A DNA stretch of 64,000 nucleotides from Roseomonas acroporae (lineage in GTDB: Bacteria > Pseudomonadota > Alphaproteobacteria > Acetobacterales > Acetobacteraceae): positions 62,001 to 126,000 of the forward strand of contig NZ_JALPRX010000057.1 in assembly GCF_023223525.1 (NCBI RefSeq), given 5' to 3'. The notes below the pieces were generated by a model. It worked only from the letters and a program-made list of their open reading frames with translations. It made no database searches and had not been told where the DNA came from. Shown here piece after piece: positions 44,154-53,060 of the stretch. The stretch's first letter is position 1; every line of letters starts with the position of its first letter. A program made the position numbers and the translations under genes.

Positions 44154-45164
44154 TCAGCGGGGCTGCGGGCCGCCATAGCGGCGCAGCACCGCCGCCCCGC
44201 GCTCGCCGACACGCGCCGTCCAGTCCTCCACCGTCCGCCGCGCCGCCTGCGTCAGGCGCTCGCCCAGCGCCGGCTCCGGGTCCGCCACCAGCGTGACTCC
44301 GTTGGCGCGCATGGTCGCCCGGTTGGCCTCGATGCGCGTGCCGATCGCCGCCCATTGCCGCGCCTCGGTCTCCAGGGCCGCCGCCGCCACCGCCTCGCGC
44401 AGCGTCGGGGAGAGCGACTGCCAGCGTGCCTCGGAGAAGAAGGCGAGGCTGAGCGGCCAGGCGTAGTTCAGCACCGTGAAGCTCGGCAGCTGCTCCCAGA
44501 GGCGCCGCCCGGCGCCGCCGTCGCCGGAGCTCAGCACCGCGTCCAGCGTGCCGGTGCGCAGCCGGGTCATCACGTCGGCGAAGGAGAGCACCTCGGCCTG
44601 CGCGCCCGCCGCGCGCAGCACCTCGGTGCCGGTGGCGTCGTAGGTGCGCACGCGCAGCCCGTCGAGCTGCGACGCCTGGCGCAGCGGCGTCCGCGTCCAC
44701 AGGCCGGAGGGCGGCCAGGGCGTCGCGTAGAGCAGCCGGGCGCCGCGCCCGGCGAGGGCTTCCGCGTAGGCCGGCCGCGCCGCGTCGTAGAGCCGGCGGG
44801 CATCGGCGAAGGAGGCGGTGAGGAAGGGCAGCGAGGAGAGCAGGAACAGCGGATCGTCCGCGGCCATCGAGCCGGCGAAGGCGTCGGCGGCCGGCAGCCG
44901 GCCCTCCCGCACCGCCGCCAGCATGCCGGCCGAGCGGATCCCGAGCGCCGCGTCGAAGCTCGGCGTGAGCGTCAGGGCGCCGCCGCTGAGCCGGGTCAGC
45001 GCCGCCGTGAAGTGCGCGACGCCCTCGCCCGGCATGGCGTTCGCCGGGTACTCCGTCGCCATGGCGTCCGTGGCGCCTGCCGCCGGCACCGCCGTCTGGC
45101 CGGCAAGGGCCGACGACACGGCGGGCGCGGTCAGCGGCAGGGCGAGCAGCGTGCGGCGTCTCAT
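44154..45164 (-). CDS. TRAP transporter solute receptor DctP-type
   Basis: A 336-residue periplasmic receptor of the TRAP family. The signal is MRRRTLLALPLTAPAVSSALA. Mature landmarks are AALTRLSGGALTLTPSFDAALG, the WTRTPLRQASQLDGLRVRTYDATGTEVLRAAGAQ segment, and DAVLSSGDGGAGRRLWEQLPSF followed by late PLSLAFFSEARWQSLSP. The conserved arginine that contacts the carboxylate lies in the GLRVRT stretch. No DctQ/DctM membrane partners are in the window. The ligand is unknown, probably an organic acid. Confidence 0.87.
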   Translation of the reverse strand: MRRRTLLALPLTAPAVSSALAGQTAVPAAGATDAMATEYPANAMPGEGVAHFTAALTRLSGGALTLTPSFDAALGIRSAGMLAAVREGRLPAADAFAGSMAADDPLFLLSSLPFLTASFADARRLYDAARPAYAEALAGRGARLLYATPWPPSGLWTRTPLRQASQLDGLRVRTYDATGTEVLRAAGAQAEVLSFADVMTRLRTGTLDAVLSSGDGGAGRRLWEQLPSFTVLNYAWPLSLAFFSEARWQSLSPTLREAVAAAALETEARQWAAIGTRIEANRATMRANGVTLVADPEPALGERLTQAARRTVEDWTARVGERGAAVLRRYGGPQPR

Positions 45165-45442
45165 GGCGGGTCGGCTCCGGCAGGCGGCGGGCTGCCGCGG
45201 ATCGGCGGGCGGCGCCGGCGGGTGGGCCGTGCCACGATTCGGTGGGCGTTCCCGCCTGTCATGCCTCTCCCGCCCGAGTCCGTCCATCGCGGCCGGCCGC
45301 GACGACGGCGCGCCGCCGCCGACCGCGGCATGGGGGCAACGCTGCCGTGGCGCGCGCGCATCGCGCCGGGCCGCCGGCCGGTGCGGGCCCGGACCGGATC
45401 GGCTCTGGACGAGCGGCCGGGGCCGCGGAGAGAATCGGCCTC

Positions 45443-46126
45443 ATGGAGCTGAACCGGCGACTCGCCCTGCTGCTGCCCTTGAGCCCCCTCGTCGCCTGCG
45501 GCGGGCCGCCGCCCGCGCCGCCCCTGCCGGCGGTGATGCCCGGCCCGATCGGCTACCGCTACCTGACGCCGCTGCGGCTCAACGTCGCCTCGATCGAGGT
45601 GGACCAGGGCGCGCCGGTCGCCTCCATTCCCGTCCCGGTCGCCCCCGCCGAGGCCATGGCGATCATGGCGCGCGACCGGCTGGTCGCGGTGGGCCAGGGC
45701 GGCCAGGGGCGCTTCGTCATCCAGGCGGCGAGCCTGCTGAGCGAGCGACTCGGCAGCCAGGACCGGCTGACCTGCACGCTGCGCTGCCGCCTGGAGGTCA
45801 TCTCGCCCGAGGGTGCCCGAGTCGGCTTCGCCGAGGCCCAGGCGCTGCGCACCCAGACCCTGCCGGGCTACATGACCGTCGAGGCCGCCGACCTGCTGCT
45901 GCGCCAGACGATGGACGACCTGAACGTGGAGTTCGAGTACCAGGTGCGCCGCTCCCTGCGCGACTGGCTCCAGGCCGGACCGGCCGAGGGGGCGCCCGGG
46001 CCTTCATCGGGGCCGGCATCGGTTCCGCCTTCGGTTCCGCCGGTGCGCGAGGAGCCGCTGCCGCCCGCCGCCGCCCCGGCCCGGCCGGGCTCGCTGCCGC
46101 CGCCGGTCCCGATCCGGCCGCTCTGA
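45443..46126 (+). CDS. Predicted lipoprotein of unknown function
   Basis: 227 residues. A signal ending in SPLVACGG gives a likely lipid-anchored protein. The central part (residues about 35-175) has an alternating strand pattern, LNVASIEVDQG, RFVIQAASLLSERLG, LTCTLRCRLEVISPEG, then a long helix AADLLLRQTMDDLNVEFEYQVRRSLRDWL. The last 50 residues are Pro/Ser-rich. GGAGAG precedes the ATG. Not recognised as a named family. It is divergent from the DctP receptor gene. Confidence 0.65.
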   Translation: MELNRRLALLLPLSPLVACGGPPPAPPLPAVMPGPIGYRYLTPLRLNVASIEVDQGAPVASIPVPVAPAEAMAIMARDRLVAVGQGGQGRFVIQAASLLSERLGSQDRLTCTLRCRLEVISPEGARVGFAEAQALRTQTLPGYMTVEAADLLLRQTMDDLNVEFEYQVRRSLRDWLQAGPAEGAPGPSSGPASVPPSVPPVREEPLPPAAAPARPGSLPPPVPIRPL

Positions 46127-46240
46127 AGGCTCCCGGCGGCGCCCCGGCCGACCGGGACGGCGATCCGCCGGAGAACGCGGCCGCCCGCAACGTCGTCGCC
46201 CGCATGCCGCCCCCGGGACTCGCTCCTGCGATATCGCCCT

Positions 46241-47326
46241 TCAGGGGGCCGCCGGATACGCCCTTCCCTTCCACGCCGCCGGCCGGCCGAGTGCCGTGCG
46301 CAGCAGCGCGTTCCACTGGATGGCCAGCGCCACCGCGACCGTCGCCGGGTGCAGCGGCACGGTCCACCACGGCTCGCGCGCCCGGCGGGTCACCGCCGCG
46401 CGCAGCCCGAGCCCGAGCAGCGCCGCCGCGAGCCCCGCCGGGTCCTCCAGCACCAGCCAGGGCAGCAGGTGGCCGCCGGCCAGCAGCACGGTCCAGACCG
46501 GCAGGCCGAGCGGCGTCGCCATGCCCTCGTGCGCGTTCTTGACGAAGCCGCGCCACGCCTCGCGGAAGCCGCCATACATGCGGCAGCGGGCCAGCGGGGC
46601 GCCGTCCACCATCTCCGTGCGCCAGCCGCCGGCGCGCAGGTGGCGCGGCAGGGCCAGACCGTCATGCAGCGTGCCGCGCAGCGCCGCGTGGCCGCCGGAT
46701 CCGAAATAGGCCGCGCGGTCGAACAGCAGCAGCTGGCCGCAGGCGGCGCCGAGGCCGGGCAGGCGCGTGAAGGCACCGCCCACGCCCGGCAGGTAGCCGA
46801 GCAGCAGCAGGTTGATCGCCGGCACCGTCAGCGCCTCGCCGAGGCTGCCGATCACCTGGCGCGGCACGCCGCTCACCAGGGCGATGCCGCGTCGCGCCGC
46901 GTGGCCGGCCAGGGCGGCCGCGGCGCCGGGCGCCAGCGCCACGTCGGCGTCGATGAACAGCAGGTGCGTGCCGCGCGCCGCCTCGGCCAGCCGCCAGCAG
47001 GCATGCACCTTGCCCGACCAGCCCGGCGGCAACGGCGGGGCGCGCAGCAGCCGCAGGCGCGGCTCGCCCTCGGCGAGGCGGCGCACCACCTCGCCGGTGC
47101 CGTCGGTGGAGCCGTCATCCATCACCAGCACCTCGACCGCGACGCCCCTGGAGGCGAGGGCGGCGGCGAGGCAGGGGCCGATCCGCGCCGCCTCGTCGCG
47201 GGCGGGGATCAGGATCGAGACCAGCGCCCCTGCCGGCGCCGGGCCATGGGCGCGGCGCTGCAGCAGCAGGTTGGCGATGCCGAGCACCACCGGCAGGGCG
47301 ACCAGCGCCAGCGCGATCAGGCCCAT
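46241..47326 (-). CDS. Membrane-anchored family 2 glycosyltransferase
   Basis: 361 residues. One N-terminal helix (MGLIALALVALPVVLGIANLLL), then a GT-A catalytic domain with VSILIPARDEAARIGPCL, VMDDGSTDGT and the metal-binding motif LLFIDADVAL. Acceptor residues such as GWSGKVHACWRLA are typical of the CrtQ/HpnB-like group. At least two further membrane helices lie after residue 270. The neighbour on the same strand is a PlsC-type acyltransferase, so the pair may build an acylated glycolipid or carotenoid glycoside. The true acceptor is not known. Confidence 0.85.
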   Translation of the reverse strand: MGLIALALVALPVVLGIANLLLQRRAHGPAPAGALVSILIPARDEAARIGPCLAAALASRGVAVEVLVMDDGSTDGTGEVVRRLAEGEPRLRLLRAPPLPPGWSGKVHACWRLAEAARGTHLLFIDADVALAPGAAAALAGHAARRGIALVSGVPRQVIGSLGEALTVPAINLLLLGYLPGVGGAFTRLPGLGAACGQLLLFDRAAYFGSGGHAALRGTLHDGLALPRHLRAGGWRTEMVDGAPLARCRMYGGFREAWRGFVKNAHEGMATPLGLPVWTVLLAGGHLLPWLVLEDPAGLAAALLGLGLRAAVTRRAREPWWTVPLHPATVAVALAIQWNALLRTALGRPAAWKGRAYPAAP

Positions 47327-47449
47327 GCCCGCTCCCTCATGCCGCCCCCCCTCATGCCCGCCCCCTCACGCCCCCCGTCGCGACGGCCCCGGCCTCGCCC
47401 ACCGGGCCGGTGCGGGTGAGGCCGGGACGCACGGCGAAGGCCGGGCGCG

Positions 47450-48298
47450 TCACCGATCCGCCCCGGGGTCGTGCCTCGGATCGAAGCGCTCCCCGCCGAG
47501 CCAGGCTCGCAGCCGGCGCCAGCCCTGGTAGATGCCGCCCATCCCTTCCCGCCCCGCCAGCACCGTGTCGAAGCGCGCCGCGTCGCGGCTGATCGCGTCC
47601 TCGGCCAGACGGTCCATCGCATCCTCCAGCGCCCCGGCGAGATACGCGGCGCGCGTCTGCCGGTCCATGCCGTGCAGAACAGCCCCCGTGATCGGCGGGC
47701 CGAAGGCGGCCAGCATCTCGGCCGCGCGCTCGCTCCAGAACGGGTATTCCATGGCGAGCGGCAGGAAGTGCGCCTCGGGCGCCACCTCGGCGAGGCGCAC
47801 CAGGCCCGGGGCGATCGGCACCGGCCGCTCGCGCGCGTCGCAGAAGCGGCCGGGCGCGTTCAGCCAGAGCATGTGCGCGGGCGCGGCGAGCACCTCGGCG
47901 CTCACCTGCAGGAAGCGCACGGCGCCGCGCGCGCCGGGCTCCACGCCGAACACGCCGAGCCGACGCATGAAGCCGTAGCGCCCGAGCGCCGTGGCGGCCA
48001 TCGGGATGAACATCGGCCGGCCGGGAAAGAGCCGGGTCGAGAGCAGCATGAAGGCCATGCCGTCCCACCAGGAGGGATGGTTGGCGAAGACCACCAGCGG
48101 CACGCCGTCCGGCGCTTCCGGCCACCCCCAGCGCGCGAGGCGCAGGGCCCGCATGTGGCGGCGGAAGAAGCGGAGGAAGACGAGGCGGAAGAAGCCGAAC
48201 CAGAGCGGCGAGCGCAGCGCGACCGGCGAGGGCGGGTCCCGGCCGGGCCGACCGGGCGGGCCCAGCGCCGTGTCGCGCGGCGGCACGATGGCGTTCAT
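47450..48298 (-). CDS. PlsC-type lysophospholipid acyltransferase family protein
   Basis: 282 residues. The catalytic H-x4-D motif is in VFANHPSWWDGMAFML. The second block GVFGVEPGARG replaces the usual FxxR/EGTR region and LWLNAPGRFCDARERP follows, so the phosphate-binding motif is atypical. A hydrophobic segment near residues 32-45 likely associates with the inner leaflet. It is upstream of the glycosyltransferase gene on the same strand, 123 bp apart. Confidence 0.85.
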   Translation of the reverse strand: MNAIVPPRDTALGPPGRPGRDPPSPVALRSPLWFGFFRLVFLRFFRRHMRALRLARWGWPEAPDGVPLVVFANHPSWWDGMAFMLLSTRLFPGRPMFIPMAATALGRYGFMRRLGVFGVEPGARGAVRFLQVSAEVLAAPAHMLWLNAPGRFCDARERPVPIAPGLVRLAEVAPEAHFLPLAMEYPFWSERAAEMLAAFGPPITGAVLHGMDRQTRAAYLAGALEDAMDRLAEDAISRDAARFDTVLAGREGMGGIYQGWRRLRAWLGGERFDPRHDPGADR

Positions 48299-48458
48299 CG
48301 GCGCCGGCCCGCGGCATGACCGCCCCCGCGGGTCCCGCGCCGCCGGTCCGCGGCCGGGTTGCGCCCACCCGCGGCGATCCCACCCGACGACACGCCCGGC
48401 CGCGCGACGCGGCGCCGGGAGCGGCCGCCGGCGGCCGCCCCGCCCGGGCGGGACGCCC

Positions 48459-49820
48459 TCATGAAGCCGCGGCGGACACGGGGCCCGGCGCGCCGGCCAT
48501 GCCGGGCGGCATCGCCGCGGCGATGCGCGACGCGAGGCGCTCGGCCACCGCCGACTTGTGCAGGCGCGGCCAGTCCTCGACCCCCGCCTCGGTCACCAGG
48601 TGCACGGTGTTCTCCTCGCCGCCCATCACGTCGCCGGAGACATCGTTGGCGACGATCCAGTCGCAACCCTTGCGGGCGCGCTTTTCCCGCGCGTGCTCGA
48701 CGACGTGCTCGGTCTCGGCGGCGAAGCCGACCACGAGGCGGGGCCGGCGCGGCCCGGGCGCGGCGAGGGTGGCCAGGATGTCCGGGTTGAGGGCGAGCGG
48801 CAGCGGCGGCGGCGGCTGGCCGGGCACCTTCTTCAGCTTGTGCCCGGCCTCGCGCGCCACGCGCCAGTCGGCCACGGCGGCGGCGCAGACGGCGGCGTCG
48901 GCGGGCAGCGCCACCTCGCAGGCGGCCAGCATCTCGCGCGCGGTCTCGACGCGGCGCACGGCGACGCCGGGCGGGTCCGGCAGGCCGACCGGGCCGGAGA
49001 CCAGCGTCACCCGCGCGCCCAGTGCCGCGAGCGCCGCGGCGATGGCGTAGCCCTGCCGGCCGGAGGAGCGGTTGGCGATGTAGCGCACCGGGTCGATCGG
49101 CTCGTGCGTCGGCCCGGCGGTGACGAGCAGGTGACGGCCGGCGAGCGGGCCGGGGGGCGCCGATGCCCGGCCCGGCGGCGGCCCGGCGGCGGGATCGGGC
49201 GGCGGCCCCGCCGTCGCGGCGGCACCGGCGCCGCCGACGATCGCCTCCCCGGCACCGGGGGGCGCCGCCACGCCCGCCGCCCCCAGCAGCGCGGCGACGG
49301 CGGCGAGGATCGCCTCCGGCTCGGCGAGGCGGCCGGGGCCGCTCTCCGGCTCGGCCATGGCCCCGCTGTCGGGGCCGACCAGGCGCACGCCGCGCCCCTG
49401 CAGCGCCGCCACGTTGGCGCGGGTGGCGGGGTGGTTCCACATGGTGGGGTTCATCGCCGGGGCGAGCAGGATCGGGCGCTCGGTGGCCAGCAGCACGGTG
49501 GCGGCGAGGTCGTCGCACAGCCCGTGCGCCATCCGCGCGATCAGGTCGGCCGAGGCGGGCGCCGCCACCACGAGGTCCGGCATCCGCGCGAGTCGGATAT
49601 GGCCGACCTCGGCCTCGCCCTCCAGCGACCACAGGTCGCGGTGGACGCGCTCGCCGGTGATGGCCTGCAGGGCGTGCGGCGTGACGAAGCGGGCGCCGCC
49701 CTCTGTCAGGATGCCGGTGACGCCGGCGCCGGCCTTGCGCAGCAACCGGACCAACTCCAGCGCCTTGTAGGCGGCGACGCTGCCGGAGACGACCAGCAGG
49801 ATGCGTTTCCCCGTGAGCAT
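48459..49820 (-). CDS. coaBC: Bifunctional phosphopantothenoylcysteine decarboxylase/phosphopantothenate-cysteine ligase
   Basis: 453 residues that catalyse two steps of coenzyme A synthesis. N-terminal CoaC flavoprotein domain (1 to about 185): GSVAAYKALELVRLLRKAG, VVAAPASADLIARMAHGLCDD and LAPAMNPTMWNHPAT. C-terminal CoaB domain (about 225-440): LVTAGPTHEPIDPVRYIANRSSG, AAVADWR, HKLKK, and VGFAAETEH. The linker between the domains is Gly/Pro/Ala-rich and longer than usual. The start is clear at MLTGKRILLVVSG. Confidence 0.96.
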   Translation of the reverse strand: MLTGKRILLVVSGSVAAYKALELVRLLRKAGAGVTGILTEGGARFVTPHALQAITGERVHRDLWSLEGEAEVGHIRLARMPDLVVAAPASADLIARMAHGLCDDLAATVLLATERPILLAPAMNPTMWNHPATRANVAALQGRGVRLVGPDSGAMAEPESGPGRLAEPEAILAAVAALLGAAGVAAPPGAGEAIVGGAGAAATAGPPPDPAAGPPPGRASAPPGPLAGRHLLVTAGPTHEPIDPVRYIANRSSGRQGYAIAAALAALGARVTLVSGPVGLPDPPGVAVRRVETAREMLAACEVALPADAAVCAAAVADWRVAREAGHKLKKVPGQPPPPLPLALNPDILATLAAPGPRRPRLVVGFAAETEHVVEHAREKRARKGCDWIVANDVSGDVMGGEENTVHLVTEAGVEDWPRLHKSAVAERLASRIAAAMPPGMAGAPGPVSAAAS

Positions 49821-49967
49821 GGCGGCAGGGTAGAGCAGTTCACCGGCGTGCGGAATCGCCCGGCGGCGGGAAATGCGGCGATGTCACGAAGGCATGGCAC
49901 CGCGCCTCGCCCCGCCACTATGCTGCGGTGCAGCACATCCCTCCCCGACGCATCGGAGCCCGCGACC

Positions 49968-50411
49968 ATGCCCGACGACGACAACGCGAACGGGGCCAGG
50001 AACGGGTCCGCGGGCGGGGACGCCGCCCCGCGCGGCGAGCTCGCCGTCCGCACCCTGGCCATGCCGGCCGACGCCAACCCGGCCGGCGACATCTTCGGCG
50101 GCTGGATCATGTCGCAGATGGACATCGCCGGCGGCATGGCGGCCTCCCAGCTCGCACGCGGCCGGGTGGTAACGGTGGCGGTGACCGACATGACCTTCCA
50201 CCGCCCCGTGCAGGTCGGCGACATCGTGTGCTGCTACACGGAGCCGGTGCATCGCGGCCGCACCTCGCTGCGGCTGCACGTCGAGGCCTGGGTGCTGCGC
50301 CAGCGCCAGGCGGGGCGGTTCAAGGTGACCCAGGCCGAGTTCACCTTCGTGGCGATCGACGCGGCCGGCCGGCCGCGGGCCTGGCAGGCGACGGACCAGA
50401 CCCTTGCCTGA
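49968..50411 (+). CDS. Acyl-CoA thioesterase, YciA family
   Basis: 147-residue hot-dog-fold hydrolase that cleaves acyl-CoA. After a 22-residue flexible lead it shows ELAVRTLAMPADANPAGDIFGGWIMSQMDIAGGMAA, the YciA signature with the catalytic Asp in QMDIAGG, then VVTVAVTDMTFHRPVQVGDIVCCY and VTQAEFTFVAIDAAGRPR. Divergent from coaBC across 147 bp. Confidence 0.93.
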   Translation: MPDDDNANGARNGSAGGDAAPRGELAVRTLAMPADANPAGDIFGGWIMSQMDIAGGMAASQLARGRVVTVAVTDMTFHRPVQVGDIVCCYTEPVHRGRTSLRLHVEAWVLRQRQAGRFKVTQAEFTFVAIDAAGRPRAWQATDQTLA

Positions 50412-50511
50412 TCCGGGCGCCCGATCCGGCTCGGCCCGACCGGCGACAACCGGGCGGGCCGACCGGCCCGCGCATTGCCGGCGCCGCGCCGCTCCGCCGC
50501 GCCGCCCCGCC

Positions 50512-50538
50512 GCTCAGCCGCGCGCGAGCGGGCAGCCC
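50512..50538. repeat. 27-bp direct repeat of the receptor gene 3' end
   Basis: These 27 bases are identical to 50573-50599, the segment encoding the last residues GCPLARG and the stop codon of the receptor gene. The duplicate lies 61 bp further on, past the stop codon. Confidence 0.9.
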
Positions 50539-50574
50539 TGCGGCGCCAGGGCGGCGGCGCGGCTCTCCGTCTGC

Positions 50575-51807
50575 TCAGCCGCGCGCGAGCGGGCAGCCCC
50601 CCTCGGCCAGCGGCTTCCAGCTCTCCTCGGCCGGGCTGGTGGAGACCAGCTTCTGCAGGTCCCACGTGCCCTTGCTCTCGGCCGGCGTCTTGGCCTGGAA
50701 CAGATGGGCCGGGAGCATGCACAGCCCGTCGGCCCGGATGCTCGCCTTGCCGAAGGCGAGGTCCTCGGTCGGCATCGCCTTCATGCGCGCCACCGTGGCC
50801 GCCCCGTCCGCCCTGGCCTGGGCCGCGCCCAGCGCCGCCACGGCCTTGAGGTAGTGCAGCGTGCCGGCATAGACGCCGGCATGGATCATGGTGGGCGCGG
50901 CGCGGTTCGGCATGCGCGGCTGCACCAGGCCGGTGAAGCGGCGCGTGTCGTCGTTGAGGTCCCAGTAGAAGGACTGGGCGGAGTAGAGGCCCTGCCCCTG
51001 CTCCAGCCCCACCGAGGCGAGGTCGGTGATCTGGAACAGCAGCGTCGCGACCTTCATCCGCCGGGTCAGGCCGAATTCGTGCGCCTGCTTGACGCAGTTG
51101 ATGGTGTCGGCGCCGGCATTGGCGAGGCCGAGCACGTCCGCCCGCGCCGCCTGCGCCTGCAGCAGGAAGGAGGAGAAGTCCGTCGTGGCGGGAAAGGGAT
51201 AGCGCGCGGCGCCGAGCACCTGCCCGCCGGCCTGCTTCACGAAGGCCGAGGCGTCGCGCTCGAGCTGCTGGCCGAACACGTAGTCGGCGGTGATGAAGTA
51301 CCACTTCTTGCCGCCGAGCCTCGCGAGCTGCGTCGCCGTGGCCTTCGACAGCATGTAGACGTCGTAGGACCAGTGGATGGTGTTGGGCGTGCACTGCGGC
51401 CCGGTGAGGTCGGTCGTGCCGGCGCCGGTGTTGACGTAGGCCTTGTTCTTCTCCTTCGCGATCTCGTTCACCGCGAGGGCGACGGAGGAGGTCGGCACGT
51501 CCACGATCATGTCCACGCCGTCGCGGTCGAACCACTGCCGCGCGATGGCGGCGCCGACATCGGGCTTGTTCTGGTGGTCGGCGCTGACGACCTCGACCTT
51601 GAAGCCGTGGCCGGTGCCGAACTGCTCGGCCGCGACCTGCGCGCAGAGCACGGAGCCGGGGCCGGTCGCGTCGCGGTAGGGGCCGGAAAGGTCGGTCAGC
51701 ACGCCGATGCGGATGGTGGGTGTTGCCTGGGCGCGGGCGCGGGGGGCGGCGAGCAGCGTCGTGGCGGCCGCGCCCAGCGTGAGCGCATCGCGGCGGCGAA
51801 GATTCAT
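50575..51807 (-). CDS. ABC transporter substrate-binding protein, branched-chain amino acid type (LivJ-like)
   Basis: A 410-residue periplasmic receptor. A Tat-like signal (NLRRRDALTLGAAATTLLAA) ends near ARAQ. The mature part is a type I periplasmic fold: IRIGVLTDLSGPYRDATGPGS, VEVVSADHQNKPDVGAAIARQW, DMIVDVPTSSVALAVNEIA, KKWYFITADYVFGQ and HAGVYAGTLHYLKAV. An RBS-like AGAGGAAG precedes the ATG. No permease or ATPase partners are adjacent; such orphan receptors are common in these bacteria. The ligand is probably an amide, urea-like or carboxylic compound and cannot be assigned. Confidence 0.9.
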   Translation of the reverse strand: MNLRRRDALTLGAAATTLLAAPRARAQATPTIRIGVLTDLSGPYRDATGPGSVLCAQVAAEQFGTGHGFKVEVVSADHQNKPDVGAAIARQWFDRDGVDMIVDVPTSSVALAVNEIAKEKNKAYVNTGAGTTDLTGPQCTPNTIHWSYDVYMLSKATATQLARLGGKKWYFITADYVFGQQLERDASAFVKQAGGQVLGAARYPFPATTDFSSFLLQAQAARADVLGLANAGADTINCVKQAHEFGLTRRMKVATLLFQITDLASVGLEQGQGLYSAQSFYWDLNDDTRRFTGLVQPRMPNRAAPTMIHAGVYAGTLHYLKAVAALGAAQARADGAATVARMKAMPTEDLAFGKASIRADGLCMLPAHLFQAKTPAESKGTWDLQKLVSTSPAEESWKPLAEGGCPLARG

Positions 51808-52021
51808 GGGTGGCTTCCTCTGCGCGGCCCGCCCGGGGCGGGCCGGTTGGCGGGACCCGCCCCGGCACGGCGGGTCCCGCAGGGGCATCATGCTGCCGCC
51901 GGCCGCGCGGCCGGGCAATGCACGCATCAGCCGGGCAACGAGGCCGGGCGCGGCGGAGGCCGGGGCGACTGGGGCGGGGGCCGGGGCCCGGGCCGGGGCG
52001 ACGAGGAGGATCGCGCGGCCG

Positions 52022-52783
52022 CTACAGCCGCCAGCCCGTGTGGATCGCGACGATGCCGCCCGAGAGGTTGCGGTAGGCGACGCGCTCCAGCCCCGCCTTG
52101 CGCATCATGCCGGCCAGAGTCTCCTGGTCCGGGAACTGCCGGATGCTCTCGGCGAGGTACTGGTAGCTGTCGGCATCCCGGGCGAAGCGGGCGCCGAGGC
52201 GGGGCAGGACCTTGAAGCTCCAGGCGTCGTAGAGCGGCACCAGCGGGTCGATCTCCAGGCGGGAGAATTCCAGGCAGTGGAAGCGCCCGCCCGGCCGCAG
52301 CACGCGGCGCACCTCGCGCAGCACCGCGTCCTTGTCGGTGCAGTTGCGCAGGCCGAAGGCCATGGTGACCCTGTTCACGGCGCGGTCCGGCAGCGGCAGC
52401 CGCTCCGCGTCGCAGCAGAGGAAGGAGAGGCCGGCGGCGAGGCCGCGCTCCAGCGCCCGTCCCTGCGCCACGCCGAGCATCGCCGGGTTGATGTCGGAGA
52501 GGATCACCCGCCCGGCGCCGCGCTCCAGCGCGCCGAAGCTGATGTCGCCGGTGCCGCCGGCCAGGTCGAGCAGCGTGTCGCGCGGGCCGGCGTTCACGGC
52601 CGCCAGGAAGAGGCGCTTCCAGACCCGGTGCAGGCCGAGCGACATCAGGTCGTTCATCAGGTCGTAGCGCGGGGCGACGCTCTCGAACACCTCGCGCACC
52701 AGCCCGGCCTTCTCGGCGCGCGGAACGCGGCGGTAGCCGAAATCGGTCTCGGACTCGGCGGGCGTCGGGGCGGTGTCGCTCAT
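52022..52783 (-). CDS. ubiE: Demethylmenaquinone/2-polyprenyl-benzoquinol methyltransferase UbiE
   Basis: A 253-residue SAM-dependent C-methyltransferase in ubiquinone synthesis. The N-terminus EKAGLVREVFESVAPRYDLMNDLMSLGLHRVWKR is diagnostic. The SAM loop is LLDLAGGTGDIS; then VNRVTMAFGLRNCTDKDAVLREVRRVLRPGG and CLEFSRLE follow, and SYQYLAESIRQFPDQETLAGMMRKAG near the end. ATG at 52783 was selected because the upstream frame has no homology. Confidence 0.96.
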   Translation of the reverse strand: MSDTAPTPAESETDFGYRRVPRAEKAGLVREVFESVAPRYDLMNDLMSLGLHRVWKRLFLAAVNAGPRDTLLDLAGGTGDISFGALERGAGRVILSDINPAMLGVAQGRALERGLAAGLSFLCCDAERLPLPDRAVNRVTMAFGLRNCTDKDAVLREVRRVLRPGGRFHCLEFSRLEIDPLVPLYDAWSFKVLPRLGARFARDADSYQYLAESIRQFPDQETLAGMMRKAGLERVAYRNLSGGIVAIHTGWRL

Positions 52784-52924
52784 CCGCGGGAGGATAGGCG
52801 GATTCGGCGCGGCGGATAACCGGGGTGCGGCGGGCGCCGTGTCCCGCCCGGCCTGCCGCGGCCGGCATCCCGGCGCATCCGAAGCAGTGCCGGCGATCCG
52901 GCCCCGGCCGCCCCATGCCGGCGG

Positions 52925-53000
52925 TTCACCGTTGGCGGCCCGACATTGGCGGTCCGACATTGGCGGTCCGACGTTGGCGGTCCGACGTTGGCGGTCCGAC
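52925..53000. repeat. 14-bp tandem repeat before the repeat-protein gene
   Basis: Five 14-bp units (TCCGACGTTGGCGG type; units 3 and 4 differ by one base and units 4 and 5 are identical) plus a six-base partial unit. The array ends 60 bp before the ATG of the downstream gene, in its presumed promoter. Confidence 0.9.
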
Positions 53001-53060
53001 AGGCAACTCGACTACCCTGCCCTCGACCCGATGATGCCGGGCATCCGGCGGGAGGGACAG

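Noticed and set aside
52925-53000. CRISPR-like array
   Set aside because: Units are only 14 bp, contiguous, without spacers, and no cas genes are present.
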